DNA of 14,904 bases. It comes from Propionibacteriaceae bacterium UBA6238. Its GTDB lineage: Bacteria; Actinomycetota; Actinomycetes; Propionibacteriales; Propionibacteriaceae. Below the pieces are notes generated by a model, which was not told where the DNA came from, did not search any database, and saw only the letters and a list, made by a program, of their open reading frames with translations. How positions within the stretch are numbered: position 1 is the stretch's first letter; each line of letters starts with the position of its first letter. Below, piece after piece: positions 5,355 to 13,736 of the stretch. A program made the translations under genes and the position numbers. The DNA is taken from assembly GCA_002441465.1 (NCBI GenBank), contig DJWE01000054.1, forward strand, positions 1 through 14,904, given 5' to 3'.

Positions 5355-6848
5355 GTGAAGGGGAACATACTTGCTCTCTCGAACACTTGGATTGTCGGAG
5401 ACCTGCTCGGCGGGGGCGGCTACGGCCGCGTCTACGAGCTTGTGGGTGGCGACCGGCAGGCCGTCGCCAAGTTTGTTCCTAGGGCTCCTGGTGCGGACCG
5501 CGAGCTCCTGTTCGTCAACCTTAAGGGGTCCCGCAACATAGTTCCCATCCTCGACTCGGGTGAGCACCGGGACTCCTGGGTTCTCGTCATGCCCCGAGCC
5601 GACATGTCACTCCGCCAGCACATCGACGACTCCGGAGGGGTGCTGAGCTTCGAGGAAGCCCTATCAGTGCTGCTCGATATCGCGACGGCCCTCGTCGATC
5701 TTGGCGACTCAGTTGTGCATCGTGACCTCAAGCCGGAGAACGTGCTTCTGCTTGAGGGTAGTTGGTGCGTGGCTGACTTCGGGATCTCGCGATACGCCGA
5801 GGCTTCGACTGCACCGGACACTCACAAGTGGGCCATGACGCCCGCCTACGCGAGTCCTGAACGTTGGCGCGCGGAACGGGCCACCAATGCTGCCGACGTC
5901 TACTCGCTGGGTGCCATGGGGTTTGAGATGCTCAAGGGCCACCGTCCCTTTCAAGGACCGACGGTAGAGGACTACCGCGACCAACACCTCCACTCCGACC
6001 CCCCGGCGCTCGACGGCGTCCCCGTCGCATTAGCGACCGTTCTCTTTGAGTGTCTCTTCAAGTCTCCGGCAACCCGCCCCTCGCCCGAGAATCTGCTTGC
6101 GCGCCTTCGCAGGCAACGAGAGGCGCCGGCGACGGGGGGGTTGGCTGCGCTACAAGTTGCGAACCAGATTGAGGTCCGTCGACGCGTCGAGTCTGATCGC
6201 GAAGCATCGGTCGCCGTCTCAGCGTCAGAAAGGCGCGCTGACCGAGGCACAGCCGCGAAGGCTACATACGAGCTCATCACCAGCGCGCTCCGTGATGCGG
6301 TCATGGATGCCGCCCCGGCAGCATCACTGAAGAAGGACCGGAATGCGGGGTATGCCCGGAAACTCGGATGGACGATTCGGCTTGGCAGCGCAGAGCTCAT
6401 CGCGACAGACTGCACGGCACGGCAGGCGAACTGGGGTGGCTGGGAATCCCCTGCGTTTGAAGTCAACGCCTGGGGCAGCCTAGGGGTGCGGATCCCGAAA
6501 ACCAGCTACGAGTACGAGGGACGGGCGCACTCGCTCTGGTTCGGCGACATCCATGAGCAGGGTCGCTTCGGCTGGTTCGAGACCTCGTTCATGTTGTCCC
6601 CCCTGGGACGTCGACGTTCAACACTTGACCCGTTCGACCTCGACCCTGACGAAGACGCCGCCAAAGCCGTCTGGAACGGAGTCTCTGGGTTCCAGGTCGC
6701 TTGGCCGTTCACAAGGCTGGATCCGGAGAATCTCGGCGATTTCATCGAGCGTTGGGCGGCATGGTTTGCACTCGCAGCGTCCGGGGCACTGAGTAGGCCG
6801 TCGACTATGCCTGAACGCCCGTCCCAGAACACCTGGCGTCGCGGGTAG
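5355..6848 (+). CDS. Hanks-type serine/threonine protein kinase with unassigned C-terminal domain
   Basis: A 497-aa protein, cytosolic by inspection (no membrane helix seen). Residues ~10-260 form a complete eukaryotic-like kinase: glycine loop LLGGGGYGRVY (from 17), ATP-anchoring Lys39 in AVAKF, helix-C Glu50, catalytic loop HRDLKPEN (Asp124, Asn129), DFG (Asp141), ASPE in place of APE, and DVYSLG. It should therefore be active. A charged linker follows, then a region of ~170 residues rich in Trp and Gly (WGGWESPAFEVNAWG, GRFGWFETSF) that I cannot assign. It lacks the membrane anchor and PASTA repeats of PknB-type kinases. GTG 5355 is preferred over TTG 5331 because GGGGAGG lies just upstream, though the gap is only four bases. 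The HEPN-like gene starts three bases after its stop, so the two probably act together. Confidence 0.88.
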   Translation: MKGNILALSNTWIVGDLLGGGGYGRVYELVGGDRQAVAKFVPRAPGADRELLFVNLKGSRNIVPILDSGEHRDSWVLVMPRADMSLRQHIDDSGGVLSFEEALSVLLDIATALVDLGDSVVHRDLKPENVLLLEGSWCVADFGISRYAEASTAPDTHKWAMTPAYASPERWRAERATNAADVYSLGAMGFEMLKGHRPFQGPTVEDYRDQHLHSDPPALDGVPVALATVLFECLFKSPATRPSPENLLARLRRQREAPATGGLAALQVANQIEVRRRVESDREASVAVSASERRADRGTAAKATYELITSALRDAVMDAAPAASLKKDRNAGYARKLGWTIRLGSAELIATDCTARQANWGGWESPAFEVNAWGSLGVRIPKTSYEYEGRAHSLWFGDIHEQGRFGWFETSFMLSPLGRRRSTLDPFDLDPDEDAAKAVWNGVSGFQVAWPFTRLDPENLGDFIERWAAWFALAASGALSRPSTMPERPSQNTWRRG

Positions 6849-6851
6849 ACC

Positions 6852-7757
6852 ATGGTTGCAGTTAAGGTGGAACCAGGACCTGGACGTCAGCCAAGCGATG
6901 GCTCACGGCGCTTCACTCCAGTTGACTACCACTTCGACACGCGGGCGGTGCTGCTCTCGCGGTCAATCCAGGAGGATTGGGAGCCGCAGATAAGGGAACA
7001 GTGGAAACAGAACCAGGCATCGATACGCGAGGGCCTCATCCATCAGTTCGGCGCCGAGAACTTTGAGCAGAAGATACAGAACTTCACTGACCTCGGCCCA
7101 GCACCCTGGTCTGTCGTCGCTCTGCATAATGTCTACCTCACCCAGGTTCGAGCAGCCTTCGTCGGGACGAACTACTACCCTGCTCTCCTCGGAGCCTGCG
7201 GTCTCGGTGAACGAATCCTGAATCAGCTCGTGCTCACCTTGCGCGGGGACTATCCGGACCACCCCGCAACCGAGCAGGTGGTCGGTAAGCAGTCGTTCGA
7301 CAACTGGAGGGTTTGCATCAAGACGCTCCAAGAGTGGGGCGTCTTCTCCGGTGAGGTGGCCCGAGACTTCACGAGACTGATGAAGCGACGACACGCGGCC
7401 GTGCACTACCGCTCACAGCTCGACTCTGGCGATGCACGGGAAGCCGCTCTTGAGGCAGTCGCTCTCCTTGGGGGCCTCATCGAGGCCGTCTTTACGCCGA
7501 TCGGCGAGCGACCCTACTACTTCAGTGGTCCCATCGGCCGCTCATACGTGCGTCTCGACTCGGAGAGCGATCCGTTCGTGCGGCGTTTCATTCTCCCCGC
7601 GTGTGTGCTCGTGACCCCGATCTATCGGTTCGTGCCTGCTGCCGGAGGTCTCGACATCTACGACGACCCTGATTTCGGGGTCGGTGAACCGCCACTCACA
7701 GACGAGCAGTTCGCCGACCCAGAACGATCAACCCCTCAGGTCGAGCACCCGTTCTGA
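6852..7757 (+). CDS. HEPN-like protein paired with the kinase
   Basis: A 301-aa, apparently soluble protein. Its central part (residues ~85-215) is helical and contains LMKRRHAAVHYRSQLD, in which Arg180 and His185 form an Rx4H motif with His after the Arg. This is the signature of HEPN domains, many of which are RNases in toxin-antitoxin, abortive-infection and CRISPR systems. The preceding GACGLGERILNQLVL helix and the following AREAALEAVALLGGLIEAVF helix fit that fold. The C-terminal ~80 residues are beta-like and unassigned. ATG 6852 is three bases after the kinase stop, with no clear ribosome site of its own, so translation is probably coupled. A possible phosphorylation target or partner of the kinase; nuclease activity is inferred from the motif only. 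Confidence 0.7.
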   Translation: MVAVKVEPGPGRQPSDGSRRFTPVDYHFDTRAVLLSRSIQEDWEPQIREQWKQNQASIREGLIHQFGAENFEQKIQNFTDLGPAPWSVVALHNVYLTQVRAAFVGTNYYPALLGACGLGERILNQLVLTLRGDYPDHPATEQVVGKQSFDNWRVCIKTLQEWGVFSGEVARDFTRLMKRRHAAVHYRSQLDSGDAREAALEAVALLGGLIEAVFTPIGERPYYFSGPIGRSYVRLDSESDPFVRRFILPACVLVTPIYRFVPAAGGLDIYDDPDFGVGEPPLTDEQFADPERSTPQVEHPF

Positions 7758-7841
7758 TTCGGGTCTGTCCTCCATCCTGCTGAGCGGTTGGACGACGTAT
7801 GCCCCTCTCCTGCTTGAGGGTCGGTGGGGAGACTCCGATCC
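7758..7841. other. Convergent intergenic gap; weak hairpin, no clear terminator
   Basis: This 84-bp space separates two convergent operons, so termination would be expected here. The only inverted repeat I see is CCCTC (7803-7807) with GAGGG (7816-7820), a five-pair stem without a T run. It may contribute to termination but is not a canonical terminator. Confidence 0.3.
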
Positions 7842-10772
7842 TCATCCAGTCTCGAGCCACCTCTTCTGATCGAGTATGTCGTTGGCTCGGGCGGTGAGGT
7901 CGAGGTCGGCGTCGTCGCCGAGTGCGTCGGCTACGATCTGGCGTGCGGAGGCAGTGTGGCCGTCGTGGATCATGATCCCGGCCAGGTCGAGGCGTGCGGT
8001 TTCAGAGTCGGGGTCGGCTGTCAGGGCGATGGTAGCGGCGTGTTTCGCGGCGTCGAGGTCACCTGACTGGAGATGGTGGGTGACGAGGATGTGGGCGACG
8101 TCGGTGACGGCGCAGATCATGTGGTGGTCGACGCGGTCGCCGTCGATTAGCCAGGTCCAGCCTGCGGGGCGGAGCTGGTCGAACGGGCGGCCGGTGACCA
8201 GCTGCAGCGCGGTTTCGAGGTCGGCGATGCCGTCGCGGCCGCGGGAGAGGCCGCGGGCTCGGAGGCGGCGGAACAGGTCGGCGTCGACGAGGAGGTCCTC
8301 GACGAGATACAGCCCCACTCCCCTAGCTTTGGCCTGTGGGGAGCTCTTCGCATCCGGAAGGTGTGGGCTGCCGGTGGCGGGGTTGGTGCCGAGCCACAGC
8401 CGCAGGGTGGAGATGACGGTGCGGGCCCGCTCAACTGTGATGCCGAGGGCTGCGGCGACCTGGTCGCCGGTCACGCCGTGCGGATGGAGGGCGAGGTAGG
8501 CCAGGGCTTCGGTGTAGTAGGCCTTCTGCTTGGCCAACGGTTTGCCGTGACAGCGGGCTGTGACGGGGCCAAGGAGAGACAGGCGGGGGTAAGGGCAGCG
8601 GGGGGAGAACCAGGCCCGCACCTGCGCATCAAGATCCGGATCCCGGTCCTGCAGCGCCTCGGCGACCGGCTCCGGCACCCGAGGCGCCACCGTGATCAGG
8701 TCATCGCTGGTGACGACGGCGGCTTCGATGTAGGCGTGGTCGGGTTCGGGGAGCAGCGACTCCACCGTGTCGGAGTCGTCGTTGTCGCGGTCGGCACGGT
8801 GCTCGAGGAGTAGGTTGCCGGTGACGTCGACAAGCTCGTCCGCCCTGGCTGGGTGGGTGTCGTCGCGGGTGGCGGCGGCGAGGAGGTCGGCGCAGCCGGC
8901 TGCTTCGTCCTCGGTGAGGCCGACGGCGGTGAGCTCGAACCCGAATCCGCGGACGCGTCCGGCTGGTGTTAGCGCCAGATCTCCCCCTGCGGTGGCCTGG
9001 GTGAGGAGGGCGGTGCCGGTCTGGTGGGGGTGGTTCGCGATGAGCGCGGCCAGCTCCTCGAGGTCCTCCGCCGGCTTGCCGGCGATGACGGCGGCCGCCG
9101 GCCAGGTTTCGTCGCCGGCCTGCACGGCGCGGCCCTCAGACGCCTGGACCGCGTTGCCGGCGGCGCGTGCGGCGTTGGTGGTGGCGATGGTGAGGATCTC
9201 GTCGAGGGAGGCGTCGAGGCGGTCGGGGGACATGCCGATGACCTGGGTGGCGGGGCCGGCGCAGGCGATCCGGACCCTGTCGGACCAGGGGTTGATGGCG
9301 AGTTCGGCGGCGAGGTAGCGGGTGAAGTCGGCACTCATCACCGGATCCCCGGACACCGTGACCAGGCCTGCGTGTTCGAGGTTGAGGAGCACGACCCGGT
9401 CGGCGGTGTCGGCGCCGATGGTGACCAGCAGCGGCCAGGGGCACGGCCTGTCCGGGACCAGGTCCCCGGTGGTTTCCACGGGGGCGGTGTTGGGCAGCCG
9501 CCACCCGTCGCGGTCATGGATCCAGGGGGCGGGGAGCTGGTCGGGGGTGTGCAGGACGATCGAAGCGTCGCGGGCGACGACGGCGGCGGTGAGGGTGGTG
9601 TGGGGGTCGAGGCGGCGCAGCACCTGGTCGAGGCGGGCCACCAGGAGGCCGGAGAGGCTGGTGGCCAGTTGTGCGGTCTTCTCGATCGGGGCCACCACGG
9701 GGTCGGGGGTGGCGATCATCCGGCCGGGGCGGCGGGTGCGGAACTGTTCCCTGCGTCGCGCGCCGAGCAGGGTGGAGATCCCGACGCCGAGGAACGTGCC
9801 GGCGCCGAGGAGCCCGGCGACCTCCCACGCATACATCGGGGCCTCGACCCGGTCGGCGATGTCCACGGCGGTGGCTTCTGCACGGAGCGGAGTCACCGGC
9901 GCCTCAGAGGAGATCGCAGAGGGGGTCGTCGTAGGTGCGGCGGCAGACGGCGTGGCGGAGGGCGTGACGGAAGGTGCCGTCGACGGCGAAGGGGCGGGCG
10001 GCGACTCGAGGGGGGTGGTGTCTTCGGCGGGGAGCAGTGCGGTGACGGCTTCGCGTCGAGGAGTCTCCGGCTGCGTCTGGGTCTGAGGTGCCGGTTCGGT
10101 GGTGGCTCGGGCTGGTTGGCCGGGGAGGGTGAGGGTCCAGCCGACGTCGATCTGATCGGGGTCCTCGAGGACGTGCCCGGTGGGCTGCGGGGTGCCCTTG
10201 TTGGCGTCGTAGAGCTCGGGCCACCGACCAGGGTCGCCGAGGTATTCCTCGGCCAGATCCCACAGGGTGTCGCCTTCCTCGACCGTGACCGCCTCCACCA
10301 CTGGAGCTGGCGCGGTGGGGGTCGGTGTGGGGTGGGGGTCCTGGCTGGGCAGCGCCACCGCTACCGGCACCGCAGCGGCCGCCGGGACGGCGGCTGTGGG
10401 GGTGTCTGGTTGGGCGGCGCCGGCGTTGAGGGGTGTGGCGATGAACGCGGCGGCGGCCGCGACGACCAGGGCCCGGGCCAGGCCTTGGGGCATCGACGCG
10501 GCCGGCAGTCGCGGCGCTTTCACCCCGCGCAGCAACGCCACGGCCTCGACGGCGATCAAGATCGTGAGCCAGGCCCACAGCACCCACGCGGCGGCCCAGA
10601 CCAGGACCAGCAGGAAGCGGCCGGAGTCGGGGGCGAGCAGCATCCCCGCAAGGCGGTCCAAGCTCGGGAGGAAGCCGGGGAGTTGTCCGAGTTGGATCAG
10701 CAGCCAGGGGGTGCCGGCGACGATCCCTGCGATCGCGGAGATGGCGGCGAGGCTGTGGAGGGTGCGGGTCAT
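7842..10772 (-). CDS. LysM and BTAD-like domain membrane protein of the Tad locus
   Basis: A 976-aa protein, last gene of the pilus operon. The N-terminus has hydrophobic segments at ~9-30, 52-83 and 98-116. A LysM domain (VEEGDTLWDLAEEYLGDPGRWPELYDANKG begins near 164 and ends by ~217) should bind peptidoglycan glycans. A Pro/Thr/Ser-rich stretch (220-300) and another membrane helix (~313-336) follow. The C-terminal ~200 residues contain a winged-helix-like part (EALAYLALHPHGVTGDQVAA) and an alpha-helical repeat region resembling the bacterial transcriptional activator domain of SARP regulators. Such LysM-BTAD proteins recur in actinobacterial Tad loci; they may link the wall to pilus assembly or signalling. 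ATG 10772 has a strong GGAGGA and overlaps the stop of the upstream gene (ATGA). Confidence 0.8.
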   Translation of the reverse strand: MTRTLHSLAAISAIAGIVAGTPWLLIQLGQLPGFLPSLDRLAGMLLAPDSGRFLLVLVWAAAWVLWAWLTILIAVEAVALLRGVKAPRLPAASMPQGLARALVVAAAAAFIATPLNAGAAQPDTPTAAVPAAAAVPVAVALPSQDPHPTPTPTAPAPVVEAVTVEEGDTLWDLAEEYLGDPGRWPELYDANKGTPQPTGHVLEDPDQIDVGWTLTLPGQPARATTEPAPQTQTQPETPRREAVTALLPAEDTTPLESPPAPSPSTAPSVTPSATPSAAAPTTTPSAISSEAPVTPLRAEATAVDIADRVEAPMYAWEVAGLLGAGTFLGVGISTLLGARRREQFRTRRPGRMIATPDPVVAPIEKTAQLATSLSGLLVARLDQVLRRLDPHTTLTAAVVARDASIVLHTPDQLPAPWIHDRDGWRLPNTAPVETTGDLVPDRPCPWPLLVTIGADTADRVVLLNLEHAGLVTVSGDPVMSADFTRYLAAELAINPWSDRVRIACAGPATQVIGMSPDRLDASLDEILTIATTNAARAAGNAVQASEGRAVQAGDETWPAAAVIAGKPAEDLEELAALIANHPHQTGTALLTQATAGGDLALTPAGRVRGFGFELTAVGLTEDEAAGCADLLAAATRDDTHPARADELVDVTGNLLLEHRADRDNDDSDTVESLLPEPDHAYIEAAVVTSDDLITVAPRVPEPVAEALQDRDPDLDAQVRAWFSPRCPYPRLSLLGPVTARCHGKPLAKQKAYYTEALAYLALHPHGVTGDQVAAALGITVERARTVISTLRLWLGTNPATGSPHLPDAKSSPQAKARGVGLYLVEDLLVDADLFRRLRARGLSRGRDGIADLETALQLVTGRPFDQLRPAGWTWLIDGDRVDHHMICAVTDVAHILVTHHLQSGDLDAAKHAATIALTADPDSETARLDLAGIMIHDGHTASARQIVADALGDDADLDLTARANDILDQKRWLETG

Positions 10773-11227
10773 TGTTCGGTTCCTCCGAGGACGGATTTCA
10801 CGGTCGCGGTTCCGGTTTCTTCGACGCGCAGGGTGGTGATGCCGATGATGGAGAGGAACTGGCAGTCGTAGGTTCCGGTGACACTCACGGTGATCGTGTC
10901 GCCGCCGCGGATCGCCGTGGTGCCGGTGTAGGGGGAGGCTGCGACGTAGGTGTTGGCGGCCGCGATGGCGGTGTGCACATCGGGGCGGGCCCGGCCGGAG
11001 TCGAGGGTCAGGTGTTGCCCGCCGGCACGTGCTGCTTCGTCGGCGACGGCGCGCGCGTGCTGGGCGGCGCCGGCGTGGCCGGCGAAGTCGACGCCGATGC
11101 CGATGGTCACGATGAACGCCACCAGCGCCACCGACACCCACACCGACACCATCCCCCGCTCCCCACGCTGCTTCCCATGACGAGAAGAACCCCGACCGGG
11201 GCGGGTCAGCGCGTGACGGGGGTTCAT
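10769..11227 (-). CDS. TadE/TadG-like pilus assembly protein
   Basis: A 152-aa protein with a basic N-terminus, an RGERGMVSVW entry motif and one membrane helix (~25-47, VSVWVSVALVAFIVTIGIGV), followed by DFAGHAGAAQHARAVADEAA. This is the layout of TadE/TadG-like pseudopilins, with the C-terminal part outside the membrane. The C-terminal domain is beta-rich and short, so it is closer to the putative TadE/G-like N-terminal family than to full TadG. A CGGAG ribosome site precedes ATG 11227. Both ends overlap neighbouring genes by ATGA junctions, so it is translated with them. Confidence 0.78.
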   Translation of the reverse strand: MNPRHALTRPGRGSSRHGKQRGERGMVSVWVSVALVAFIVTIGIGVDFAGHAGAAQHARAVADEAARAGGQHLTLDSGRARPDVHTAIAAANTYVAASPYTGTTAIRGGDTITVSVTGTYDCQFLSIIGITTLRVEETGTATVKSVLGGTEQ

Positions 11228-11649
11228 CGTCGGCTCCGGTAGGTGTCGACCGGGGAGGTCTTCGTGGCGGTGAGGGTGCGGGTGGAGGGGAAGCCGGGCA
11301 GGCCGACCTGGAGGTCGACGGTGCAGGTCACGGTCACCGACACCACGGCCGGGGTCCCCAGCGGCGCGCGGAGGCCGGCGGCGTTCACGGCGACGTTGGA
11401 GGTGCGGCAGGGGGTGCCGGACTCGGTCAAGGTGGAGGCGGCCACCTGGCGTGCGGAGGCGGTGGCGGTGCCGGTGTCGCGTTCGAGGGAGGCGGCGCGG
11501 GCGGCCTGGGAGGCGGCCGAGTTCACCGTCATCTGCGCCAACGCTCCGGTGGCCAGCACGACCAGCAGCCCGACCATGCCGAGCAGGACGGGCAGGATGA
11601 TGGCGGTCTCGACGGCCACCATCATCCCCCGCTCACCATCACGCCTCAT
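11224..11649 (-). CDS. TadE-like pseudopilin (second copy)
   Basis: A 141-aa protein opening with MRRDGERGMMVAVETAII, a TadE signature in which a Glu (ETAII) sits at the start of the single membrane helix. The helix runs to about residue 38 and is followed by QMTVNSAASQAARAASL, a typical TadE helix extension. The exposed domain has two cysteines (CRTS and VTCTV) that could form a disulphide. ATG 11649 is chosen over the longer upstream frame because that would run deep into the preceding gene. It should take part in pilus assembly at the membrane. Confidence 0.8.
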   Translation of the reverse strand: MRRDGERGMMVAVETAIILPVLLGMVGLLVVLATGALAQMTVNSAASQAARAASLERDTGTATASARQVAASTLTESGTPCRTSNVAVNAAGLRAPLGTPAVVSVTVTCTVDLQVGLPGFPSTRTLTATKTSPVDTYRSRR

Positions 11650-11654
11650 CGTCG

Positions 11655-12578
11655 TCAGCTTTCGGGGGTGACGACGTTGACGACCTGGACTTCGGCGATC
11701 CGCAGGGTGGCCGTGTCGGACAGCTGCGTGGTGATGGTGCCGCTCTGCCCGATGCCGGACCAGTTGACCACCCAGTGGGAGGTGGCGGTGATCGTGTACT
11801 CGCCATCCTTGGCGTACATGTGGCCGCAGTCGGGGGATGGTTCGTTGTGGACCCAGATCGAGCGCCAGGGCTTGCCTTGGCCGCAGGTGATGGTGGTGCC
11901 GTCGCCCATGTCCCACACGACCTTGTCGACCTGTCCGGTGGCGGTGACGGTGTAGCCGGCCTCCGACACGGACTTGGTGATCGGGCCCCACGTCGACGGT
12001 GACGGGTTCGACACCCACATCCACGAGTTCCACCCGACGTAGCCGAGGTCGCGGGGGGCTCGTTCGGCTTGCTCGGGGAAGGTGCCCATCCGGATCGCCT
12101 CGAGCTGCATCCGCTCCACCGCCCGCCTGGCGAGCTCCGCTGGATCCGGCGGAGCAGCCAACTGCGCCGCAGCCGCCCACAGGTCCCAGGTGTTACTCCA
12201 CCCACCCTCAGTGCCGATCCGGCACTCGATGATCGTCCCGGTCGTGTTGCCCTCCCACACTGGGTCAGTCAACGGAGGCTGGTATGGCTTGACGCGGGCG
12301 TAGCACTCGAGGTCGGGCCGCCAGACCAGACCCCACTGGGTGCAGGGCAACTCCGCCCCGCCACCGGTGTAGCAACCCGACGGGGCCGAACCACCACCGC
12401 CAGCACTCCCCTGGCCTCTGCCCCCGCCGCCCGACGACCCGGGAACTTGCACGGTGAGCACGATCGCCCCGTACTCATCCTCATGAGCGCCGCCAGAGCC
12501 TTCAGCGGCCGCCTGTGGAGCCATCGCTGCAACCGCCACGAACGCGACTGCCAAGAGCAGGACTAGTCGCTTCAGCAT
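11655..12578 (-). CDS. Secreted PKD-like protein of the Tad locus
   Basis: A 307-aa protein with a clear Sec signal peptide (residues 1-25, MLKRLVLLLAVAFVAV then APQAAAE). A Gly/Ser-rich stretch (49-67) follows, then a Trp- and Cys-rich middle. Residues ~205-270 look like a PKD fold: VVWDMGDGTTITC and CGHMYAKDGEYTITATSHW carry the GDG turn and the Y.Y strand pattern. It is exported and probably lies at the cell surface near the pilus. Proteins of this shape occur in actinobacterial Tad clusters and are sometimes labelled ATP/GTP-binding, but I see no nucleotide-binding motif. The start overlaps the end of the lipoprotein gene by 7 bp. Confidence 0.65.
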   Translation of the reverse strand: MLKRLVLLLAVAFVAVAAMAPQAAAEGSGGAHEDEYGAIVLTVQVPGSSGGGGRGQGSAGGGGSAPSGCYTGGGAELPCTQWGLVWRPDLECYARVKPYQPPLTDPVWEGNTTGTIIECRIGTEGGWSNTWDLWAAAAQLAAPPDPAELARRAVERMQLEAIRMGTFPEQAERAPRDLGYVGWNSWMWVSNPSPSTWGPITKSVSEAGYTVTATGQVDKVVWDMGDGTTITCGQGKPWRSIWVHNEPSPDCGHMYAKDGEYTITATSHWVVNWSGIGQSGTITTQLSDTATLRIAEVQVVNVVTPES

Positions 12579-13162
12579 GATTCGGCCGGCTCGCTCGGTC
12601 CACCGTTGACTCGCCAGCTGTTGCCCACCTGGACCACGTCCAGCCTGTAGTCGGTGAACTTGTTCCGGTCCGGCTCGAGGACCGAGGTGCCTTCGGCGTC
12701 GACGAGGTCACTCTTGCTGCTGTCCGCGCAGACTCGCACTTCGACGGAGGTCACTCCCCCGGCCTCCACGAGTGGCCCCACACCCTTGTAGGTGTAGGTG
12801 TTCTCACCCACCTGCACGACGCCGTTGCTTCGGTAGGTGTTGATCACCTGTGCCACCGCGGACGTGAACGTGCCAGTGGTGGCGTTGGCCACCTGCTGGA
12901 AGTCGGCGTCGGGGTCGCTACGGACGGCGTTGAGGGCGCGGAAGTACTCCACCGCTGCCGCCTGGGCGGCTTCTTGTTCGGGCGACAGGGTGCTGGTGGG
13001 CGACGGTGACGCACTCGGGGACGGACTCGGGGACGGAGTGATCGTGGGTGTCGCGGCCGGTGTGCTGGCCGTCGGTGACTGTGTCTCCGTCGGCTCGGGG
13101 GTGCAGGCTCCGAGCAGGAGTAGTGCGGCCAGTGCTGCGGGTGCGAGTCGTGTGATCATCAT
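12572..13162 (-). CDS. Putative lipoprotein of the Tad locus
   Basis: A 196-aa protein with a lipobox LGAC; Cys20 would be lipidated and the rest exposed outside the membrane. After it comes a low-complexity Pro/Ser/Thr linker (~25-60, PSPSPSPSASPSPT) that could span the cell wall. A globular domain (~61-196) follows, starting EQEAAQAAAVEYFRALN and holding a strand-rich end (YRLDVVQVGNSWRVNGG), reminiscent of small NTF2/Mce-associated-like folds. GGAG eight bases upstream supports ATG 13162; an adjacent second ATG at 13159 is equally possible. Its role in pilus biogenesis is unknown. It would be processed by the cell's own LspA. Confidence 0.75.
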   Translation of the reverse strand: MMITRLAPAALAALLLLGACTPEPTETQSPTASTPAATPTITPSPSPSPSASPSPTSTLSPEQEAAQAAAVEYFRALNAVRSDPDADFQQVANATTGTFTSAVAQVINTYRSNGVVQVGENTYTYKGVGPLVEAGGVTSVEVRVCADSSKSDLVDAEGTSVLEPDRNKFTDYRLDVVQVGNSWRVNGGPSEPAESC

Positions 13163-13175
13163 CTCTTCGTCTCCG

Positions 13176-13565
13176 TCAGGATGGGGTGAGTCGTTGGGTG
13201 GGTGAGGTGGCCGTGACCTGGATGGTGACGGGGAAGCCGGGGATGACTTGTAGGGCGGTGCCGGTGATGGTGACTGTGGTGAGTCGCGCGGCCCGCTGGG
13301 CGGTGACGTGGAGGTTGTCGATGGATCCGTTGTCGGCGGCTCGGGTGGCTGTGGTCTGCCCGTGGGGTCCGGTGGCGTTGAGGGCTGCTGCGGCTCTGGC
13401 TCCGTCTTGTGCTGCTGCCTGTGCTGTGGCGTGTGCCCAGGTGAGCATGGCCCACTGCATGGTCAGCCACAGGGAGCTGAGGACGAGCGGGAAGAGGATG
13501 GTGGCCAGGACGGAGGAGCTGAGGCCCCGTTGGTCCTGGTCAGGAGGGGAGGTTGGCCTGCACAT
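13176..13565 (-). CDS. TadE-like pseudopilin (first copy)
   Basis: A 129-aa protein with DQRGLSSSVLATILFPLV leading into a membrane helix (~17-38), followed by WAHATAQAAAQDGARAAAAL, the helix extension seen in TadE-like proteins. The usual Glu at the start of the helix is absent. No alternative start lies between ATG 13565 and the helix, so this start is retained although it overlaps the end of the pilin gene by 26 bp and lacks a ribosome site. The overlap suggests translational coupling to the pilin gene. Confidence 0.72.
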   Translation of the reverse strand: MCRPTSPPDQDQRGLSSSVLATILFPLVLSSLWLTMQWAMLTWAHATAQAAAQDGARAAAALNATGPHGQTTATRAADNGSIDNLHVTAQRAARLTTVTITGTALQVIPGFPVTIQVTATSPTQRLTPS

Positions 13566-13716
13566 ATGCGGTGATCGCGGAGATGATCAGGACGGCGATC
13601 CCGACCGCCCCGGCGAGGAGGATCGCGTTCTCGGTGGACTGGGACAGACCCCGCTCATCCCGCACTCGGACACGCGTGTGGAGGGTGGCGGTGAGGTAGC
13701 TGTAGAGAGCAAGCAT
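13540..13716 (-). CDS. flp: Flp-like prepilin
   Basis: A 58-aa protein with a charged leader (RVRVRDERG), a possible prepilin-peptidase cut after Gly23 ahead of LSQSTENAI, then a hydrophobic helix (LLAGAVGIAVLIISAI) and a short tail. This is the size and shape of actinobacterial Flp pilins, the pilus subunits assembled by TadB/TadC with the TadA ATPase. The conserved Glu stands at +6 after the Gly rather than the usual +5. A good ribosome site (AAAGGA) precedes ATG 13716, 20 bp after tadC, which fits a highly expressed subunit. The true cleavage point is not proven. Confidence 0.75.
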   Translation of the reverse strand: MLALYSYLTATLHTRVRVRDERGLSQSTENAILLAGAVGIAVLIISAITAYVQANLPS

Positions 13717-13736
13717 GGTGGTTTCCTTTCGGGTTG

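Noticed and set aside
7803..7820. Hairpin as a rho-independent terminator between the convergent operons
   Set aside because: Only five base pairs and no T run; recorded as a weak possibility only.
9024..10871. 615-codon + strand frame opposite the LysM protein
   Set aside because: Gly/Asp/Arg-rich low-complexity translation typical of antisense in high-GC DNA; the - strand gene has clear domains.
13010..13045. Short repeated ACTCGGGGACGG units as a DNA repeat element
   Set aside because: They encode the Pro/Ser linker of the lipoprotein and are explained by protein low complexity.
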